Shown piece by piece: positions 39,777 through 49,097 of a stretch of DNA of 64,000 nt. The notes under the pieces are model-generated. The model was not told the DNA's origin. It was given only the letters and a program-made list of their open reading frames with translations, and did not search any database. Source of the DNA: Sphingobium yanoikuyae (GTDB taxonomy: Bacteria; Pseudomonadota; Alphaproteobacteria; Sphingomonadales; Sphingomonadaceae); NCBI RefSeq assembly GCF_034424525.1, contig NZ_CP139979.1, positions 310,001-374,000 on the forward strand, in the 5' to 3' direction. The stretch's first letter is position 1, and each line of letters starts with the position of its first letter. The translations under genes and the position numbers were made by a program.

Positions 39777-42700
39777 ATGATCGCCCCAATCGTAACCTGG
39801 GCGGTTCATAAGCGCTGGCTCGTCCTGCTGCTGACCGCCATAGCCGCCGTGATCGGCGCCGCCGCTTTGTCGCGCCTGCCGATCGACGCGGTGCCGGACA
39901 TCACCAACAATCAGGTGCAGATCAACGTCCGTGCGCCTGCGCTTTCGCCCGAGTTGGTCGAAAAGCAGGTCGCGTTCCCGATCGAGACCGCACTCGCGGG
40001 TATTCCGGGCCTCGAATATAGCCGTTCGCTCAGCCGCAACGGCTTTGCGCAGGTCACTGCCGTCTTCTCCGATCAGACGGATATCTTTTTCGCCCGCCAG
40101 CAGGTCGGCGAGCGTCTGACAGGCGTGTCCGAGAACTTGCCCGATGGCGTAACGCCCGAAATGGGCCCGATCGCCACCGGTCTGGGGGAGGTCTATATGT
40201 GGACCGTCCGTCTGGAGCATCGCAAGGACGACAAGCATCAACCGGGTGAACCCGGCATGCAGCCCGATGGCAGCTACATCACGCCGGAAGGCGAACGGCT
40301 GACCAACGATACCGACAAGGCGACCTACCTGCGTACCGCGCAGGACTGGATCGTTTCGCCGCTGCTGAAGAACACGCAGGGCTTGGCTGGCGTCGATTCG
40401 ATCGGCGGCTATGCCAAGCAGTTTCTCGTCGTGCCCGACGTCCAGCGCCTGGCTTCGATGGGGATCACGCTGACGCAGCTCAGCACAGCCCTCGAACGTA
40501 ACAACACCAGCGTCGGTGGCGGCTTCGTCAATCGCAATGGCGAAGGTCTGGCAGTCCGTGCGGACGCTCTTGTCCGTAACGCCGACGAACTTTCCAAGAT
40601 CGTGGTGGCCACCCGGGAAGGTGTACCCATCACCCTTGGTCAGGTTGCATCTGTTCGTACCGGTCAGGCGATTCGCATGGGGTCGGCGTCCGAAAACGGA
40701 ACTGAGGTCGTCGTCGGAACCGCCATCATGCGGATCGGCGAGAATAGCCGCACCGTCGCGACCGCAGTCGCCAACCGGCTGGAGGAGATCAACGCCTCGC
40801 TGCCGCCAGACGTAATCGTCCAGCCTGTGCTGAACCGTACGGCGCTGGTGAACTCGACCATCAAGACGGTCGCCAAGAATCTGGGCGAAGGCGCGGTCCT
40901 TGTCATCGTGGTGCTGTTTCTGCTGCTCGGCAACTTCCGTGCCGCGCTGATCGCCGCCGTCATCATCCCGGTGACCATGATGCTGACCGGCTTTGGCATG
41001 TTGCGTGCCGGGGTGTCAGCCAACCTCATGAGCCTTGGCGCGCTCGACTTTGGCCTCATTGTCGATGGCGCCGTCATCATCGTCGAAAATGCCCTGCGAC
41101 GCATGGCTGAGCATCAGCATCACGAAGGGCGTCTGCTCACCGTGAAGGAACGGCTGGATACGGTCGCTTCTGCTGCCCGGGAGATGATCAAGCCGTCGGT
41201 CTATGGCCAGGCGATCATCATCCTCGTTTATGTGCCGCTCCTTACCCTGACCGGTGTCGAGGGCAAGACCTTCGTGCCGATGGCGCTTACCGTAATCATC
41301 GCGCTGGTTTGCGCCTTCATCCTCTCCCTGACCTTTGTTCCCGCCGCGATCGCCCTGTGGCTGTCCAAGCGGATCGAAGAGAAGGAAGGACGGATCATGA
41401 GCTGGCTCAAGGCCCGCTACGAACCCGGTCTCGACCGGGCGATGAAGCGGCCTGTAGTCACTGTCGGCGCTGGTGTCGGCGGCTTCGTTCTCGCGATCCT
41501 GGCCTTCATGTCTCTGGGCCAGGTTTTCCTGCCGCAGCTTGATGAGGGCGACCTTCTGATTCAGGCTCTGCGTATTCCGGCGACGTCGGTGCAGCAGAGC
41601 CAGGCGATGCAGGTGCCGATCGAACAGATGATGTCGAAGCAGCCGGAGGTGAAGTTCGTCTTCTCCAAGACCGGTACGGCCGAACTGGCATCCGACCCGA
41701 TGCCGCCCAACGCCACTGATATGTTCGTAATCCTCAAGGACCGGAAGGAATGGCCGGACCCTAGCCTGAAGAAGGAGGAACTCATCTCTCGGATCGAGGG
41801 GGAACTCGCCAAATTCCCGGGCAACGCCTACGAGATCACCCAGCCGATCCAGATGCGCTTCAACGAGCTCATCGCCGGCGTGCGTGGTGATATCGCGGTC
41901 AAGGTCTTCGGGGACGACTTCAACTCGATGAACGCGACGGCTGAGAAGATCGCTAGCGTCCTGCGTCGTACGCAGGGGGCCGCCGACGTGAAGGTCGAGC
42001 AAACCACGGGCCTTCCGATGCTCGACATTCGGGTGAATCGCGACGCCATGGCCCGCCTCGGCGTCACCGCTCAGGACGTGCAGGACATCGTGAACGCAAC
42101 GCTGGGTGGCCAGCAGTCGGGCATGATTTTCGAAGGCGACCGCCGCTTCCCGGTGGTAATCCGACTTTCCGAAGATCAGCGTGGTGACATCTCGCTGCTC
42201 AGTCAGGTTCAGGTGCCGACCCCGAGCGGCCAGTTTGTTCCGCTGGCCAGCGTTGCGGATATCCGCGTCGTCGACGGTCCAAATCAGATCAGCCGTGAAA
42301 ACGGCAAGCGTCGTGTAGTAGTCCAGGCGAACGTGCGTGGCCGTGACGTCGGCGGCGTGGTCGCGGATGCGCAGGCTGCCATTGGTAAGGAAGTGCGTCT
42401 TCCGCCGGGCAGCTATCTCGAATGGGGTGGCCAGTTCGAAAATCTGGCTTCGGCTCAGGAACGCCTGCAGCTGGTGATCCCGGCCTGCTTTGTTTTGATC
42501 CTGCTGCTCCTCTATGGCGCGTTGGGGTCAGTCCGAGATGCCGCCATCGTGTTCACCGGCGTTCCTCTCGCCCTCGTGGGCGGCGTGCTGGCCCTCTTCC
42601 TTCGGGGTATGGACTTCTCCATCTCCGCAGCGGTCGGGTTCATCGCGCTGTCCGGCATCGCGGTCCTGAACGGTCTCGTCATGGTGTCCTCCATTCAGGA

Positions 42701-43004
42701 TCTCATGCGAACCGGCATGGACCGGGCCGAAGCCGCTCGGGTGGGCGCGCTTCAGCGTCTGAGGCCAGTGGTCATGACGGCGTTGGTCGCAAGCCTCGGC
42801 TTCGTGCCCATGGCCTTGGGCAGCGGCGCTGGCGCCGAAGTCCAGAAGCCGCTGGCGACGGTCGTAATCGGCGGCCTGATCTCTGCGACGCTCCTGACCC
42901 TGTTCGTCCTGCCGACGCTCTACGCGCGATACGGCCGCACGACGATGGTCGAGGAGGATGATCCAGAGATCGAGGTCTCCCCGTCTGTTCAACCGCAGCA
43001 CTGA
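39777..43004 (+). CDS. czcA: Heavy-metal RND efflux pump CzcA
   Basis: 1075 residues, twelve helices and two large periplasmic loops. The proton-relay motif of the divalent-cation (HME1) subgroup is intact: DFGLIVDGAVIIVENALRR with D424, D430 and E437. That spacing matches D402/D408/E415 of Cupriavidus CzcA and distinguishes it from Cu/Ag CusA pumps. It expels Zn2+, Co2+ and/or Cd2+ using proton flow. It is the third gene of the czcCBA operon. Confidence 0.95.
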   Translation: MIAPIVTWAVHKRWLVLLLTAIAAVIGAAALSRLPIDAVPDITNNQVQINVRAPALSPELVEKQVAFPIETALAGIPGLEYSRSLSRNGFAQVTAVFSDQTDIFFARQQVGERLTGVSENLPDGVTPEMGPIATGLGEVYMWTVRLEHRKDDKHQPGEPGMQPDGSYITPEGERLTNDTDKATYLRTAQDWIVSPLLKNTQGLAGVDSIGGYAKQFLVVPDVQRLASMGITLTQLSTALERNNTSVGGGFVNRNGEGLAVRADALVRNADELSKIVVATREGVPITLGQVASVRTGQAIRMGSASENGTEVVVGTAIMRIGENSRTVATAVANRLEEINASLPPDVIVQPVLNRTALVNSTIKTVAKNLGEGAVLVIVVLFLLLGNFRAALIAAVIIPVTMMLTGFGMLRAGVSANLMSLGALDFGLIVDGAVIIVENALRRMAEHQHHEGRLLTVKERLDTVASAAREMIKPSVYGQAIIILVYVPLLTLTGVEGKTFVPMALTVIIALVCAFILSLTFVPAAIALWLSKRIEEKEGRIMSWLKARYEPGLDRAMKRPVVTVGAGVGGFVLAILAFMSLGQVFLPQLDEGDLLIQALRIPATSVQQSQAMQVPIEQMMSKQPEVKFVFSKTGTAELASDPMPPNATDMFVILKDRKEWPDPSLKKEELISRIEGELAKFPGNAYEITQPIQMRFNELIAGVRGDIAVKVFGDDFNSMNATAEKIASVLRRTQGAADVKVEQTTGLPMLDIRVNRDAMARLGVTAQDVQDIVNATLGGQQSGMIFEGDRRFPVVIRLSEDQRGDISLLSQVQVPTPSGQFVPLASVADIRVVDGPNQISRENGKRRVVVQANVRGRDVGGVVADAQAAIGKEVRLPPGSYLEWGGQFENLASAQERLQLVIPACFVLILLLLYGALGSVRDAAIVFTGVPLALVGGVLALFLRGMDFSISAAVGFIALSGIAVLNGLVMVSSIQDLMRTGMDRAEAARVGALQRLRPVVMTALVASLGFVPMALGSGAGAEVQKPLATVVIGGLISATLLTLFVLPTLYARYGRTTMVEEDDPEIEVSPSVQPQH

Positions 43005-43009
43005 TGTGA

Positions 43010-43034
43010 CGGGAGGGCAGCAACTGCCCTCCCG
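43010..43034 (+). terminator. Hairpin after czcA
   Basis: Perfect 11-base arms CGGGAGGGCAG (43010-43020) and CTGCCCTCCCG (43024-43034) enclose a 3-base loop, 5 bases after the stop and followed by CCTCTTCC. It may end or attenuate the czc transcript before the next gene, whose start lies 32 bases further on. Confidence 0.7.
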
Positions 43035-43066
43035 CCTCTTCCTGATCGAAGGAAAGGATCAGACCG

Positions 43067-43561
43067 ATGAGAGAGGAAACCATATTCAGTCCTCAGATCT
43101 CGCGTTTGCGGGCGTGGACGCTGTTGGCCGACCTCAATCGCTATGAGGCATGGCATCCCCACTATCGCTTTGGCGCGGGGGTCGTCGAACTTGGGAACAA
43201 GATCGACATGACCTGGACGCTGATGGGCAAGCAGGCATCGCTGGAAGCCAGAATTGTAGCCAATGATAAGCCCGATATCATCCGCTGGAGAGCAGCCACA
43301 TTGCCGCTTTTCAGCATCGAAGAGGGGTATGAAATTTATGAGGATGAAACCGGTCTGCATGTCCGGCACAGCTTCGAATGCAAGGGCATCCTTGGATTGT
43401 TGGCACGCCCGCTAGCCACAGGCCTTCGCCGTCAAATGAGAACGCAGGATGCGAGTTTCATGGCGGCGGTGAAGCGCACGATCCGCGCAGTCTCTCCAGC
43501 CAATCGCCACAAGCGGCGCTCGCTCAGCGTGATCAAGGGCAGGGGGAAGAGCGATGGTTGA
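43067..43561 (+). CDS. SRPBCC-fold protein
   Basis: 164 residues. The START/Bet v1-like (polyketide cyclase) pattern runs from RAWTLLADLNRYEAWHPHYR through GNKIDMTWTLMGK to the C-terminal helix LATGLRRQMRTQDASFMAAV. It should hold a small hydrophobic ligand; the ligand is unknown. It overlaps the CDF gene by 8 bases, so it belongs to the metal operon, an unusual partner for metal efflux. Confidence 0.8.
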   Translation: MREETIFSPQISRLRAWTLLADLNRYEAWHPHYRFGAGVVELGNKIDMTWTLMGKQASLEARIVANDKPDIIRWRAATLPLFSIEEGYEIYEDETGLHVRHSFECKGILGLLARPLATGLRRQMRTQDASFMAAVKRTIRAVSPANRHKRRSLSVIKGRGKSDG

Positions 43562-44177
43562 GACCAAACGTGCCGGCGATCAGGGAATGGAGCGCAAGAC
43601 GCTCTGGATCGTGCTGATCCTGAATGTCCTCATATCTGCTGCCTTCTTTGTCGTGGGCTTCACTGGAGACTCCAGCGCGCTCATCGCCAATGGTGTCGAC
43701 AATTTGTCGGATGCTCTCGTCTATGCTCTGAGCCTCGTAGCCCTGAGCCGAGGCGTCATGTGGAAGAGCCGGGCGGCAATGTTCTCCGGCTCTATGCTGT
43801 TGGTCTTCGCAGTCGGCATCCTCGTCGATGTCGGCCGTCGCTATGTTTATGGCAGCGAGCCGATCGGCACAGCGATGATGGCGATGTCGGCCGTGGCAGC
43901 CGTCGTCAACTTCATATGCCTGAGGCTTCTGCAACGGCTTGAGCAGCCCGACGTCAACATGCGTGCTGCGACCACCTTCAGCTTCAACGACTTCATCTCG
44001 AATGGCGGGATCCTGATCGCAGGCGTGCTGGTCTGGTGGCTCGGCACAAACTGGCCGGATCTCCTCGTCGGCGTCGCGACTGCGCTGATCGCCATCAAGG
44101 GCGGGATCGAGATCCTCAAGGACGCCCGTAGCGAAATTCGGGAGGCCAAGGGCCGCCCAGAAATCAAGGAGGCCTGA
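43554..44177 (+). CDS. Short cation diffusion facilitator transporter
   Basis: 207 residues with six hydrophobic helices. The TM2 block SSALIANGVDNLSDALVYAL and the TM5 block TFSFNDFISNGGILIAGVLV are the CDF metal-site helices, with N/D substitutions compared with the usual HD pairs. The protein stops right after TM6, so the cytoplasmic C-terminal metal-sensing domain is absent. It probably exports a divalent cation from the cytoplasm, feeding the RND pump. The start overlaps the SRPBCC gene. Confidence 0.83.
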   Translation: MVETKRAGDQGMERKTLWIVLILNVLISAAFFVVGFTGDSSALIANGVDNLSDALVYALSLVALSRGVMWKSRAAMFSGSMLLVFAVGILVDVGRRYVYGSEPIGTAMMAMSAVAAVVNFICLRLLQRLEQPDVNMRAATTFSFNDFISNGGILIAGVLVWWLGTNWPDLLVGVATALIAIKGGIEILKDARSEIREAKGRPEIKEA

Positions 44178-44178
44178 C

Positions 44179-44481
44179 ATGACGAACCGTATCCCTTCGA
44201 ACGGACTGCCCTGTCCGGTCTGCAAGGTTGACCTGCTCATGAGCGAACGACAGGGCATCGAGATCGACTATTGCCCCCAGTGTCGTGGCGTTTGGCTCGA
44301 CCGCGGTGAACTCGACAAGATCATCGAACGCAGCATCAGCGAAACTCAGCCGGTCGAACGGCGTGAAGGCACGCTGGGTGTGTCCGGCTCAAAGCATGGA
44401 AGCGATCGTAGTGACGGCCATGGATCTCGGGGCGACCATCATGGTCGTCGCAAGGGCTTCCTGCGCGAACTCTTCGACTGA
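44179..44481 (+). CDS. zf-TFIIB (transcription-factor-IIB-like zinc ribbon) protein
   Basis: 100 residues. The zinc ribbon LPCPVCKVDLLMSERQGIEI continues to YCPQCRGVWLDRGELDKIIE, a typical zf-TFIIB domain. A His/Gly/Asp-rich tail (SDGHGSRGDHHGRRKG) could also bind metal. The Shine-Dalgarno AAGGAGG is inside the end of the CDF gene. It ends the SRPBCC-CDF-ribbon gene group at a strong terminator. Confidence 0.87.
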   Translation: MTNRIPSNGLPCPVCKVDLLMSERQGIEIDYCPQCRGVWLDRGELDKIIERSISETQPVERREGTLGVSGSKHGSDRSDGHGSRGDHHGRRKGFLRELFD

Positions 44482-44528
44482 TGACCAGCTTGGCCGCCGC
44501 ACCTACCCCTGTGTGTGAGAACGGCCCG

Positions 44529-44561
44529 CGTCATGGGCGGCTTCCCTTGCCGCCCATGACG
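44529..44561 (+). terminator. Strong hairpin ending the czc/CDF gene group
   Basis: Perfect 13-base arms CGTCATGGGCGGC (44529-44541) and GCCGCCCATGACG (44549-44561) enclose a 7-base loop and are followed by ACAGTTTAT. It lies 48 bases after the zinc-ribbon stop. Confidence 0.8.
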
Positions 44562-44591
44562 ACAGTTTATCCTCGAGATCTGGGAAACAAC

Positions 44592-44993
44592 ATGCGCCTG
44601 AAACAATATCGTTTGAGCCGTCTCTCCCTGACTGGAGGAGTCCTGATGCTCAGCCTGATGGGATGCCAGCAGAATGGCGGCGGCGATGAAAGTCGCCATG
44701 ATCGCAATTCCATCCCTACGCTCGTCGGAGAGCATCTTTACGAATGCGAAGATGGCACGCAGCTGGACGGCGATTTCCTGGTCGATGGGCTGACACTCGA
44801 TTTGGCGATCCTGCCGGACCAGAAGCCGATCCGTCTCACCGCGCCCGACACGGGCCTGACCTATGTCGGCGATAAGCTCAATGTCAGCCTGACCGGCGTC
44901 GACACGTTGAAGCTGGTACGCGCCGATCAGAAGTCGCTGATCTGCAGGAGAACCCGGACGATCAGCAAGCAGGGACGCCTGCATCCACCCTGA
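44592..44993 (+). CDS. Small lipoprotein, MliC-like
   Basis: 133 residues from ATG 44592; earlier starts would place the gene across the terminator hairpin. The signal peptide ends in a lipobox (LSLMGCQQ). The mature part has YECEDGTQLDGDFLVDG and a C-terminal Cys (SLICRR) in the spacing of MliC-type lysozyme inhibitors, but the match is only suggestive. It stands 49 bases before the P-type ATPase gene. Confidence 0.6.
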   Translation: MRLKQYRLSRLSLTGGVLMLSLMGCQQNGGGDESRHDRNSIPTLVGEHLYECEDGTQLDGDFLVDGLTLDLAILPDQKPIRLTAPDTGLTYVGDKLNVSLTGVDTLKLVRADQKSLICRRTRTISKQGRLHPP

Positions 44994-45042
44994 TGGCAAC
45001 TGCTTTCACCGAAGATAGCGTGCCCCAACCAGGATGATGGTC

Positions 45043-47529
45043 ATGATTGAAAAACTCCGCCTCGATGTCCCCTTGCTACTCCCTGAAGTCACCGACACAG
45101 CTGATGGCTGCGTTTCGCGCCTGATATCCTTGATCGAAAGCCGTCCCGGCGTCGCTGAAGTGCATGTAACGAAGGAGCCGGCCGGTACACTGCCGCAGTT
45201 GTGCATCCACTATGATCCGGACGCGATCTCTCTTCCCCGTATCCGGGAGCTGGCAAAGGCGGCGGGGACGCAGATTGCAGAGCGTATCGGCCATGTGGTG
45301 TGGGAGGTCGACGGCATCGGCCACCAGAGGCGGGCGCGGTCCATTGGCGAAACGCTACGCGCGCTGCCAGGGGTGCTCGAAGCCGAGGCCATTCTTCCTG
45401 GGACGGTGCGGGTTGAGTTCGATCGCACGATCACGTCGGAGGATGGAATTCTTACGGCGCTTCGCGATGCAGGTGTGAGCCGCAAGGCTCTCACCGCTCC
45501 GGACAAGAAGCCGTCGGCACATGACCATGACAAGGATCACGATCACCCGGCTGGCGAGAAGCACGACCATGATCATGGGCACGGCGGATTGCTTGGACCC
45601 AACACCGAGCTGATCTTCGCTCTGGCCTGCGGCGGCGCACTGGGGGTGGGCTACTTCATCGAGACGTTCCTGACGGCAGCCGCCTGGGTTCCGTTCGCTC
45701 TCTTCATAGCGGCTTATGTCTTCGGCGGCTTCTATACGGTGCGCGAGGCCATCGAAAATCTGCGCCAGAAGCGCTTCGAGATCGATACGCTGATGCTGGT
45801 GGCAGCAGCAGGCGCGGCCGCTCTTGGGGCTTGGGCCGAAGGTGCTTTGCTGCTGTTCCTCTTCAGTCTGGGTCATGCGCTTGAGCACTACGCTATGGGT
45901 CGCGCCAAGCGTGCAATCGAAGCGCTGGCCGAACTGGCGCCGCGGACGGCTACCGTTCGGCGGATGGACGGTGGCTCTAGCGTCGTACCGGTAGAGGAAC
46001 TGGTCCTTGGCGACGTGGCCATCATCAAGCCGGATGAGCGTATTGCGGCCGATGGCTTCGTCATTAAGGGCAACTCCGCCGTCAATCAGGCGCCTGTCAC
46101 TGGTGAAAGCATCCCGGTCGACAAGGAGCCTGTGGAAAGCGCTGAGGCAGCCCGGACCAATCCCGACCGTGTCGCGGCAGCCAGCCGAGTCTTCGCAGGC
46201 ACAATTAACGGTAGTGGCCTGATCGAAATCGAGGTCACGCGGCTGTCGAGCGAAAGTACGCTGGCCAAGGTAGTGAAGATGGTCAGCGAAGCGGAAACGC
46301 AGAAATCGCCAACACAGCGGTTCACAGATCGTTTCGAGCGCTTCTTCGTGCCTGCTGTCCTGGCTTTGGCGTTCCTGCTGCTGTTCGCATGGGTGGTCGT
46401 CGACGAGCCTTTTCGCGACAGTTTCTATCGGGCGATGGCAGTCCTTGTGGCCGCCAGTCCCTGTGCGCTGGCCATCGCGACGCCGAGCGCCGTGTTGTCG
46501 GGTGTTGCCCGTGCCGCGCGTGGCGGCGTCCTGGTGAAGGGCGGCGCCCCGCTCGAATTGCTGGGTTCGCTGGACGCTATTGCATTCGACAAGACCGGCA
46601 CGCTGACGATGGGCGAGCCGCGCATCCAGCAGATCATCCCGGCGCCTGGCGTCACCAGGGAAGAGCTGATGGCGTTGGCGGTGGCTGTCGAAAGCCTGAG
46701 CGACCATCCCTTGGCCCAGGCAATTGCGCGCGATGGGCGCGACCATATTGGCGATCATCCAGTTCCGGAGGCTGAAAATCTGAAAAGCCTCACGGGTCGC
46801 GGCATCTCGGCTCTTGTCGGTGAGGACGAAGTCCTCATCGGCAAGGCCGAGATGTTCGGCAGCGACGGCATTGCCCCGCTGTCCAGCGAGATGGATGCCG
46901 CGATCAAGACACTCCGTGAAGCGGGGCAGACCAGCATGGTCGTGCGCAGCGGCTCGCGGGATATGGGGGCTATCGGTCTTCTGGATACGCCGCGCGAGGC
47001 AGCCCGCGCGGCGCTGGAACGCCTGCGCGAGATCGGCATCAAGCGGATGATCATGATCTCGGGCGATCACCAGCGGGTGGCTGATGCCATAGGCAAGCAG
47101 GTCGAGATCGATGAAGCCTGGGGCGATCTCATGCCTGAAGACAAAGTCGAGGCCATCAAGAAGCTGCGGGCCGAGACGAAGGTTGCCATGGTCGGTGACG
47201 GCGTGAACGACGCGCCAGCTATGGCGACCGCAACCGTGGGTATCGCCATGGGCGCAGCCGGATCGGATGTGGCTCTGGAGACAGCCGATGTGGCGCTCAT
47301 GGCCGACAATCTGTCGCACCTGCCGTTTGCGGTGGGCCTCAGCCGGAGCACGCGCTGGGTTATCAGGCAGAATGTGTTCGTCAGCCTGGGTGTCGTCGCC
47401 TTCCTCGTGCCGGCGACCATCCTGGGTCTTGGCATCGGACCGGCTGTTGCCCTGCACGAGGGATCCACCTTGCTGGTGGTCATCAACGCGCTACGGCTTC
47501 TGGCATATCGGGATCCGGTCCGTGCCTGA
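45043..47529 (+). CDS. P1B-4-type metal-transporting ATPase
   Basis: About 828 residues (ATG 45034 also possible). Two N-terminal ferredoxin-like segments lack CxxC. A His/Asp-rich linker (SAHDHDKDHDHPAGEKHDHD) precedes the membrane part. The metal motif is SPC (residue 472 onward, AASPCALAIATPS) rather than CPC, and TM8 has HEGST (H805), which together define the P1B-4 group (Co2+, Zn2+, Fe2+ or Cd2+ export, CoaT/CtpD/PfeT). The phosphorylated Asp is D516 (DKTGTLTMGE), and MVGDGVNDAPAMA is intact. Confidence 0.92.
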   Translation: MIEKLRLDVPLLLPEVTDTADGCVSRLISLIESRPGVAEVHVTKEPAGTLPQLCIHYDPDAISLPRIRELAKAAGTQIAERIGHVVWEVDGIGHQRRARSIGETLRALPGVLEAEAILPGTVRVEFDRTITSEDGILTALRDAGVSRKALTAPDKKPSAHDHDKDHDHPAGEKHDHDHGHGGLLGPNTELIFALACGGALGVGYFIETFLTAAAWVPFALFIAAYVFGGFYTVREAIENLRQKRFEIDTLMLVAAAGAAALGAWAEGALLLFLFSLGHALEHYAMGRAKRAIEALAELAPRTATVRRMDGGSSVVPVEELVLGDVAIIKPDERIAADGFVIKGNSAVNQAPVTGESIPVDKEPVESAEAARTNPDRVAAASRVFAGTINGSGLIEIEVTRLSSESTLAKVVKMVSEAETQKSPTQRFTDRFERFFVPAVLALAFLLLFAWVVVDEPFRDSFYRAMAVLVAASPCALAIATPSAVLSGVARAARGGVLVKGGAPLELLGSLDAIAFDKTGTLTMGEPRIQQIIPAPGVTREELMALAVAVESLSDHPLAQAIARDGRDHIGDHPVPEAENLKSLTGRGISALVGEDEVLIGKAEMFGSDGIAPLSSEMDAAIKTLREAGQTSMVVRSGSRDMGAIGLLDTPREAARAALERLREIGIKRMIMISGDHQRVADAIGKQVEIDEAWGDLMPEDKVEAIKKLRAETKVAMVGDGVNDAPAMATATVGIAMGAAGSDVALETADVALMADNLSHLPFAVGLSRSTRWVIRQNVFVSLGVVAFLVPATILGLGIGPAVALHEGSTLLVVINALRLLAYRDPVRA

Positions 47530-47556
47530 GCCGGATACGGGCCATCGAGAAGCGGC

Positions 47557-48024
47557 GTGGTGAAGATCGCGAGGTTCGACGCCATCTTCGTCGGGACAGG
47601 CATACTGATATGCGTCGCTCTCGCTGTGGTGGGAGTGTGGGCGATGTCCCGCGGACTACACGCACCGATCAATGATCCTCCCGCCAGGAAGCGTGTGCAC
47701 TTCACGATCCAGCCGGGCCAAACGCAGCGGGTAGCAGCCTATGTGGCGGGCGAGGGGACAGTACGGTTCGTAAGCGACAGTCGCGGGGCGAAGGTCCGCT
47801 ATCGCCTTCGCCTGGAAGATGGGCACCAAGGGGCCATTCTTGCCGATACGATTGCTTCGGGCATTCAGCGGGGGGAGTTACGCCCCCAGCATGGCAGCTT
47901 GTATGAGTGGTCGTGGAGCAACCTATCGCCCAACCCGGCGCACATCGGCTTCTTTGCGGAGGGCAACTTCGACATCCTGAACCGAACTGGCGCTCGTCAG
48001 CCTGATTCCTTGGTGGCCCCCTGA
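47557..48024 (+). CDS. Single-span membrane protein, unknown function
   Basis: 155 residues from GTG 47557 or 47560. One N-terminal helix (IFVGTGILICVALAVVGVWA) and a periplasmic all-beta-like domain are seen; no family was recognised. It is 27 bases after the P-type ATPase and is probably in its operon, so a role in metal stress is possible. Confidence 0.65.
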   Translation: MVKIARFDAIFVGTGILICVALAVVGVWAMSRGLHAPINDPPARKRVHFTIQPGQTQRVAAYVAGEGTVRFVSDSRGAKVRYRLRLEDGHQGAILADTIASGIQRGELRPQHGSLYEWSWSNLSPNPAHIGFFAEGNFDILNRTGARQPDSLVAP

Positions 48025-48076
48025 TTTTAAGAATTGGGCGTTACACCTCTCACATCATAGACAATGGAGCACCGCG

Positions 48077-48952
48077 ATGATCGTCGGAGCGCGTCCCCGC
48101 CTGCAGCGGATAATCCTCGAAATCTGGAAGCCACTGACCATCCTGTTCGCCTGGGATGTGGCGGTCACCATCTTCCACCGATACATGCCGATCAAGGAGC
48201 CGGCGTTGCCGGTCGCGCTTTTCGGCACGGCCATTGCCTTGTTTCTCGGTTTCCGGACTAACGCCGCTTATGCCCGCTGGTGGGAGGCGCGCACCTTATG
48301 GGGCGCCTTGATCAACGCGTCGCGCAGCATGGCCCGGTTGTGCCGCAATGTATTGCCGGCTGGCCCGGAAGCGGAAGCCATTGTGCTGCGGCAGATATCC
48401 TTCGCGCACGCGATGCGGTGCCGGCTGCGGGGGCAGGATCCGACAGAGGACATCGAGCGGCTGGCGGGCAAGGAAGCGGCCGAAGTCGCTGCCGAGCGCA
48501 CGAACCGCCCCAACGCGCTGCTTGAGGATATGTCCCGCATAGTGTCAGGCGCCCGGACCGATGGGAAGATCGACACCATCCAGCAGTCCCTGTTCGAACG
48601 AGTGATGATCGACATCGCCAATGCCCAGGGTGGCATGGAGCGGATCAAGAACACGCCGCTGCCCAGCGGCTTCGAGTTCATGCCGAACTTCTTCACGCGG
48701 CTGTTCTGCGTGCTGTTACCGATCTCGTTGGTAGAGACGCTGGATCTCTACACACCGATAGGATCGACCTTGATCGGGATGATCTTCCTGGCTGCGTTGC
48801 GGATCGGGCAGGATCTGACGGACCCGTTTGCTAATACCGTCCATGACGTGCCGCTATCGACGATGTGTCGGACGATCGAAATCGACCTTTTGGAGTCTCT
48901 GGGGAGGAAGGGCCCGGGGCCGCTTCCTCCTGTGGCGGGAACGCAGTGGTAG
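48077..48952 (+). CDS. Bestrophin-family channel (UPF0187)
   Basis: 291 residues. PLTILFAWDVAVTIFHRYMP, LFLGFRTNAAYARWWEARTL with GALINASRSMAR, and the acidic DLTDPFANTVHDVPLSTM near the C-terminus are diagnostic of bacterial bestrophins. These form pentameric ion channels in the inner membrane. It follows the metal ATPase group on the same strand. Confidence 0.92.
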   Translation: MIVGARPRLQRIILEIWKPLTILFAWDVAVTIFHRYMPIKEPALPVALFGTAIALFLGFRTNAAYARWWEARTLWGALINASRSMARLCRNVLPAGPEAEAIVLRQISFAHAMRCRLRGQDPTEDIERLAGKEAAEVAAERTNRPNALLEDMSRIVSGARTDGKIDTIQQSLFERVMIDIANAQGGMERIKNTPLPSGFEFMPNFFTRLFCVLLPISLVETLDLYTPIGSTLIGMIFLAALRIGQDLTDPFANTVHDVPLSTMCRTIEIDLLESLGRKGPGPLPPVAGTQW

Positions 48953-49097
48953 GGTAGGGGATCAAAGGCCGGACGTGGCCGTTACACCCTCCAACAGGAC
49001 GTAAAGGGGCGGAAATCAGTCGTTACGATCGAGTTGGGCGCCGGCGACAGACGGTTCCTATCTGCCTTGCGCCCCCATTCATTTGAAGGAGTATGAA

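Noticed and set aside
44481..44591. Upstream in-frame extension of the MliC-like lipoprotein
   Set aside because: It would run through a strong terminator hairpin, and the signal peptide with lipobox begins only at 44592.
45355..47457. 700-codon minus-strand frame opposite the P1B-4 ATPase
   Set aside because: Shadow of the ATPase, whose motifs are complete on the plus strand.
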